Shown here in pieces: positions 59,215 through 64,000 of a DNA stretch of 64,000 nucleotides (its first letter is position 1; each line of letters begins with the position of its first letter). The position numbers and the translations under genes are program-made. This DNA is from Naganishia liquefaciens. Taxonomy: Eukaryota; Basidiomycota; Tremellomycetes; Filobasidiales; Filobasidiaceae. The DNA lies in the NCBI GenBank assembly GCA_013423385.1, contig BLZA01000040.1, positions 650,614 through 714,613 on the forward strand, written 5' to 3'. The notes under the pieces were generated by a model, which worked only from the letters and a program-made list of their open reading frames with translations, did not search any database and was not told the origin of the DNA.

Positions 59215-59487
59215 GGTGGATGGCTGCCAGGGAGATGGATGACTGCAAACAGCACCGAGTCGACCTGCGTCGCTTGTGATTAATTAATTGTATCGGTGAC
59301 CGCAGGGCGCGCGGATTATACTGACTGGCGCGGAAAGCAGGCGGGATTTGATTCCGCTGCCTATTTCCCGCGCACTCCTTCGTGATCTGCTTCCGCCCAG
59401 CAGCGGCCACTATCGGTCTCGCTCATCAGTCATCCCCGTCCGTAGCGGGTGACATGGCATATACGACAACATCCCCCCCGCCCGAAC
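59215..59487. promoter_or_regulatory. Bidirectional promoter PHS1/ATG4
   Basis: Only 273 bp lie between the two start codons, so both promoters are compact or shared. A TTAATTAATTAATTG tract at about 59279-59291 is the only AT-rich element. Confidence 0.5.
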
Positions 59488-61918
59488 ATGGCCAGGGATA
59501 CATCGCCACACGACACCGAGACGAGCTTCCTCGACGTCCCAGCACCGGTCCAGCAGAGGCGGTCGTGGCGCAGACCGCAGTCGGCGAGTGCACCGCGCGG
59601 AGCCGGCGTGATGGTCGAGTCGCCGTCCGCGAGGGGGAATCGGTTGAGGAAGAAGGCGAGTTGGTTGGGAGGAGGGGCGCGTACAGAGGCAGGGATGGGG
59701 TTTGGGATGGGGATGGGGCGGAGGGCGAGTATGGGCGAGGCCGAGGACGACGTCTCGGTGGATTCGCGGACGTCGAGGGGATCCGGCGGCGTTGTGGTCG
59801 TGAATGCTTCGTCTTCGGGGGCATCACCCGTCGGAGGAAGCGTCCCGCTGGGAACGAGAATGTCGAATTGGTGGACTAGTCTTGTGGCGGTTGAACCGAA
59901 CGGGGAACCGAGGAGGGCAAGGCGTCAGGGGGAGCCGCCTTCGAGGGGATTGTTGGCGCAGGCGAGGCAAAAGGCCGTTGGTGGGGTGAGGTATCTCTTG
60001 GATGCAGAGGCGCAGCCAGAGACGAGCGAGGATGTATGGGTCCGCGGCGTTGTGCATCGGTTCGAGTACGAGACGTTGGCGTGGCCACAGACGTGTAAGT
60101 GGCGGGTTTCTCGTACGGCATATCCATCCGCTGATCAGACGGATAGTCCTCGACGACCTGGCATCCACCATCTGGTGTACGTACCGCTCCCAATATGCGC
60201 CCATCACCGCCATTCCGGAAATCATTGCGACGCCGGAATCCTACCGCTCACAACGCTTGCCGCGGATTCCCGCCGAAGAGACACGGACGTCGCCGTGGCA
60301 ATGGATGACAACCGATCGCGCAGGCTTGACGACGGATGCAGGATGGGGGTGTATGTTGCGGACAGGACAGAGCGTGTTGGCGAATGCGCTCGTGCATCAT
60401 CATCTCGGACGAGGTGGGTCCCACTTTTTGCAGGAACGCTTGACTCTTCTGGCTTACCCTTCGGCGCAGACTGGAGACTCGGTCCCGACAGCCGCTCAGA
60501 TTCGGAGCGATACGCAACCTACGTCCAAATCCTCGGCTGGTTCTTGGACGATCCCTCGGCGGCATGTCCATTCAGCGTGCATCGCATGGCGCTCGTCGGG
60601 AAACAACTCGGCAAGAGCGTCGGCGAGTGGTTCGGACCGAGCACGGCCGCGGGTGCGCTCAAGTCAGTATATAGGGGATTTTCGCGAGGTCACAAGGCTG
60701 ATCGTCCCGGCAGGACACTAACAAACGGATTTCCGCCATGTGGGCTCGCGGTCGTGACGGCGACAGATAGCACCATCTACGCATCAGAGGTCTTGGCCGC
60801 GAGTCAGCAAGACGTCGGACCTTGGGCGGATCTGATGGAGACGCTGCCGATGCGTGCGCCCTCGCGCGCGCAGGGAGCGTGGGGACGCGCGGGCGTGTTG
60901 ATCCTGGCGGGCGTGAGGCTCGGTATGCAGGGTGTCAATCCGCTATACCACGAGAGTATCAAGGTAAGCGCGCCCGGCTTCGTATAAGATCGTCGCTGAC
61001 TCGGCGGCAGGCGCTGTTCACGTTTCCGCAATCCGTCGGCATTGCGGGTGGACGGCCGTCCTCGTCGTACTATTTCATCGGTACTCAGGGCGACAGCTTG
61101 TTCTACCTCGATCCCCACTTGACGCGACCTGCCATTCCGCTCAAGACGCGCGACGGCGAGCGCGATGCTGAGGATCCCGCGACGACGACGAACCCGAACG
61201 AATCGGGAAAGGATCACGTCGAATGGCTCGTGAACGCCTATTCCCCGGACCAGTTGCGCACATTTCACTGCGACAAGGTGAAAAAGATGCCGCTCAGCAG
61301 CTTGGACCCGAGCATGTTGATGGGGTTCTTGTGCCGGGACTATAATGACTGGGTCGATTTGAGGGAGCGATTGAATGCGGTAAGTGGTTGAAATCGGGTT
61401 AGGGGGCATTGTCTGACAGCCCGCAGCTGCCGCAACGGATCATCTCGATCGAGGAAACGGTCCCAACTTGGGGCGACGATTCGGACGATCCCGACATCGA
61501 GTCGTTTACAGAGACCGACGTGGACGAAGGCAGTGACGGCCTGTCGAGGCAATCGAGCGTGTCGGAGGGTGTATTCCAGGCCGAGGGGTTGTCCCTGGCA
61601 TCCGATGCCGAGGAAGAGGTCGTCGACCTGCCCCGGCAGGTTTTGCCGCTGGGATCCGCTGCTGATACGCCATCAAGTCCACCGTTGACGCCTACTGTGT
61701 CGGTCCCACCGGAAAGAGTACGGTTCCCACGTACCGAGGGTGATGCACGCGATGGCGCCGAGGCTCGGGAACATGGCTTTGAGAGCATCGACGTACCGTC
61801 GCTAGGCATGACCAGCCCTCGCCATAGGTCGAAGCCGAGTGGGAATCAGACAATCTTGGCAGGCCGAACGGCGCTGTCAGAGAGGGATGAAGCGTCGTCT
61901 GGCGAGAATGTCATTTGA
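59488..61918 (+). CDS. ATG4: Autophagy cysteine protease Atg4
   Basis: Cleaves Atg8 at its C-terminal glycine and later removes it from phosphatidylethanolamine. Six exons (59488-60094, 60147-60413, 60470-60662, 60714-60963, 61011-61379, 61427-61918) give 725 aa in frame. Family blocks: [20 protein letters not shown] (from residue 203), [15 protein letters not shown] with catalytic Cys271, [25 protein letters not shown], and [16 protein letters not shown] with Asp473 and His475, completing the triad. The first intron acceptor (GATAG) was chosen because it restores FLDD. Both ends are extended: a basic, Gly/Arg/Ser-rich leader of about 130 residues and an acidic C-terminal tail of about 165 residues. 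The ATG at 59449 would add 13 residues. Confidence 0.95.
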
Positions 61919-62147
61919 CACGGGGAGAATGATGTGAATTGTGATCGTGTATGGGGCTTGTCTTCTGTTGTACTGTCACATCAAGGGCTTGGACGAGCGC
62001 GCCAAAAAAGTTGTATATTGATGCTTGGTTTGTATACATGATGGACATTATACGAGAGAGAAGTTAATCTTACAGCATATCCGCAAAGTCACCGAGTCAA
62101 GAGTTTTCGTTTACATAAAGTAGCCTTTGTCTCCCATCCACGATGAC

Positions 62148-62740
62148 CTATACCTTGTTGAGCGAGATGTCGATACCCTGTTCTCTCCCTTCGATATCCG
62201 CAATGTCTGGAGCGGTTTGCATATCCGAAGGAGGTCGCGGCGTAGACGGGTCTGCAACCCACACTGCAGCAAGAAGAAACCGGTCAGCACATGGATCTTT
62301 GACTGCAACGACATGTGCAGGCGCTTACTGATGATAGCGCCCATTCCACCCCATAAGCCAAAGAAGCACATGAGGATGATGAAGGGAATATTGTGATACT
62401 TGTCGGTATATTGGCCATCTTTGAAGCTGCCTCGAAGGAAGACAGTAATATATGTCTCGAGAAATATCAAGACCCTCGTTCGACGGATCATGCGTTCTTC
62501 CGCTTCCGTCTGCTGGTGTTCGATGGGAGATCGGTAGCCGGCTGTACGCCATGTATGGGATCCACTTAGAAGTGAAATGATGATTGGCGTATACGCCATG
62601 AGCAAAAGATTAACGACGACGATGATCAAAATCGATAGCCATGGCTCCGGAGGGAGCGGGGCGCCCATGTAGGCGAGGAGCCCGAGATTGATGAGCGCAA
62701 AGGCAACGCCAAAGGTAGCGGTGCTTGGAGAGAATCGCAT
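62148..62740 (-). CDS. Small multi-pass membrane protein, family unknown
   Basis: Two exons (62329-62740, 62148-62263) give 175 aa in frame. Hydropathy shows about four helices: near the start (TFGVAFALINLGLLAYMG), residues 35-58 (SILIIVVVNLLLMAYTPIII), residues 91-103 and residues 119-137 (PFIILMCFFGLWGGMGAI). A cytosol-like charged loop (EHQQTEAEERMIRRTR) lies between helices two and three. The C-terminal tail is polar and acidic. I do not recognise the family. It is convergent with ATG4, and is the last apparently intact gene before the telomere. Confidence 0.65.
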
Positions 62741-63290
62741 GGCGACGCCGTGGAAGGGTCACGGCAGACGAGGCCGCTCGAGCTGTTTGGCAAGATGTCG
62801 ACGAGCCTGAAAGGAATATGACGCCGCTGTGTCAGATTGCGCGGCCGGGGCAAACAGCGCGATCGACAGACGTGCGGATAAGCGGGATAACCGCGCGAAA
62901 TTCAGAAAGCCCAATTGTTGTAAGAAGGTCAGGTCCCAGGTCGGGAAGCGGAGCTTATCCTAAAGATGTCCGCCTCGACGACCGTGGACCTGTCCCTGTA
63001 CGTCGCTCAGCCAATGGTCGCCGCTCCCGTGCTCCTAGCATAAGGCCAAGTATGTAGAGTGGTCCTCAGAGATCCAGAACCTCTGTTGGTCAAGCATCTT
63101 AAACTTATTCGCTTGAACAACAGGTTAGGGGCCCAGGTTTGCCTACCTGGAATAGCCGCTTCTTCATCCTCGATCCATCTTATCAATTTCATTGCCGGAA
63201 ATGAGCTCTTTTATCGTAAAGCTCACGAACCAAGATGGCTACATCCCGTGAAGTCATGCAGTCGAGGATGCCATACTTACCGTCGGTGCG
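62741..63290. other. Subtelomeric spacer before the gag fragment
   Basis: About 550 bp that hold the promoter of the membrane gene and the leader of the retroelement fragment. No complete long terminal repeat was found. A 12-bp inverted repeat lies at 63084-63122, and a second small palindrome (CCAGGT/ACCTGG) near 63135-63152. Confidence 0.5.
63084..63122. repeat. Short inverted repeat, possible LTR remnant
   Basis: TGTTGGTCAAGC at 63084-63095 pairs with GCTTGAACAACA at 63111-63122 with one mismatch. The outer TGTTG...CAACA ends are typical of copia LTR termini, but the interval is far too short for an LTR. Confidence 0.45.
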
Positions 63291-63970
63291 ATGGCCGCCT
63301 TAGATCGGCCCGCACCCGCGCAACCGATCAAGCCTGTACCCCTCAAGGACGAGAGAGTATCTCCGGTTGAGCTGTCGGTGTATCAAGAAGAATTTCGGTA
63401 TTACAATTTATGGATGGAAAAGGATGAAAATGCACGAGGCGTTATCCAACGTTCCATTTCGGCCGGTCTCCGAATGAAGCTCAAGAACTCGAACTGTACC
63501 ACCGCCAAGGCGCAGCGGGACCGACTGGCACAGTTGCATCAGGTCGATAACGATGATTACCGTGCCGATATCCGGTCCGAGCTGGAAAGCCTCACACTCG
63601 GTGACGGTGACGACGTGGAGAAATTCGTCGAAAAATTCGAGACTCTGCTCGCGAAGGCTGAGACCGTCAAGCTCGAGATCAGCGATGCCGAGAAATGCTC
63701 CTATTTTCTCCGGTCACTTCCGGCAAAGTACCGCTCGCTCAAGTCAGAATGGCGTCTCCATGCCGCAGCCTTCGCAGCTGATACCGAGGATGACGAGAAG
63801 ACCGGAAGATTTAAACGTTTCGACGCACTAAGTGTCTTATTCAATGTACATGTCGCGGAAATTCGCCGAGAAGAAGAACGGGAGAAGATTGCAGGAGTAA
63901 CGATGTTCGCCAGCAAATCAAGACCCAGTTACGGTGTAGCGAAGGGTACAGCTACGACGTGCTGGAACTG
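63291..63970 (+). pseudogene. Copia-type retrotransposon gag fragment, truncated by the telomere
   Basis: An open frame from ATG 63291 encodes about 226 residues of a Ty1/copia-like gag: a helical region (FRYYNLWMEKDENARGVIQR), the LESLTLGDGDDVEKFVEKFE and SDAEKCSYFLRSLPAKYRSL blocks typical of the family, then a basic hinge. It stops inside the zinc knuckle at CWN: the next codon begins TG and would be expected to be Cys, but from 63971 the sequence is telomeric. Protease, integrase and reverse transcriptase are absent. It cannot transpose by itself. The assignment is by pattern, not by search. Confidence 0.75.
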
Positions 63971-63972
63971 GG

Positions 63973-64000
63973 TTAGGGGTTAGGGGTTAGGGGTTAGGGG
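63973..64000 (+). repeat. Telomere repeats (TTAGGGG)4
   Basis: Four perfect TTAGGGG units preceded by GG end the window. The G-rich strand runs 5' to 3' outward, as required for a right-hand chromosome end. More units may follow beyond the window. Confidence 0.93.

Noticed and set aside
59426-59827. Pro/Ser-rich minus frame over the start of ATG4
   Set aside because: It is antisense to the low-complexity ATG4 leader and has no independent support.

Overview
This is an intron-dense fungal chromosome end, most likely from a basidiomycete of the Tremellomycetes (Cryptococcus/Kwoniella-like). Most genes carry several introns of about 45-75 bp. The right edge ends in four perfect TTAGGGG repeats with the G-rich strand running outward, which is the telomere type known from that group. 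The genus cannot be fixed from sequence alone. No CRISPR array and no convincing tRNA or rRNA gene was seen.

Layout. 0.2-4 kb: a hypothetical gene and a Ser/Thr-rich single-pass membrane protein. 4.7-9.4 kb: ABCB-type full ABC transporter A (minus). 10-16 kb: NAA10/ARD1 acetyltransferase, a small hypothetical gene, a SnoaL-like protein, a second Ser/Thr-rich membrane protein and a dienelactone hydrolase. 17-23.5 kb: Mediator subunit MED21, a glycine-rich gene model, a mitochondrial DEAD-box helicase (Mrh4-like) and CRIPT. 24-29 kb: one uncertain gene and mannose-6-phosphate isomerase. 29.6-34.7 kb: a PDR/ABCG full transporter. 36.7 kb: a 102-aa hypothetical protein. 39.5-51 kb: ABCB transporters B and C in tandem, with DPH3 antisense between them. 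51.6-53.5 kb: a velvet-family regulator. 56.5-64 kb: PHS1 (3-hydroxyacyl-CoA dehydratase), ATG4, a small membrane protein, then a copia-type gag fragment capped by the telomere.

Themes. Four full-size ABC exporters in 64 kb near a chromosome end suggest an amplified efflux region. Three are ABCB paralogues with the same exon plan. The rest are single-copy housekeeping genes (N-terminal acetylation, diphthamide, Mediator, very-long-chain fatty acids, autophagy, mannose metabolism) plus one developmental regulator.

The most unusual structures are: a 1,612-bp intron in PHS1 filled with palindromic repeats; a tandem 91-bp duplication that appears to have created a new intron and a 9-codon exon in the PDR transporter; a retrotransposon gag cut inside its zinc-knuckle codon by telomere repeats; long homopolymer runs inside introns; and a GC-AG intron interrupting the catalytic Cys motif of the dienelactone hydrolase. 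I did not find a clearly new multi-gene system. Gene models are hand-spliced from consensus splice sites; for most multi-exon genes the summed exon length was checked to be a multiple of three.
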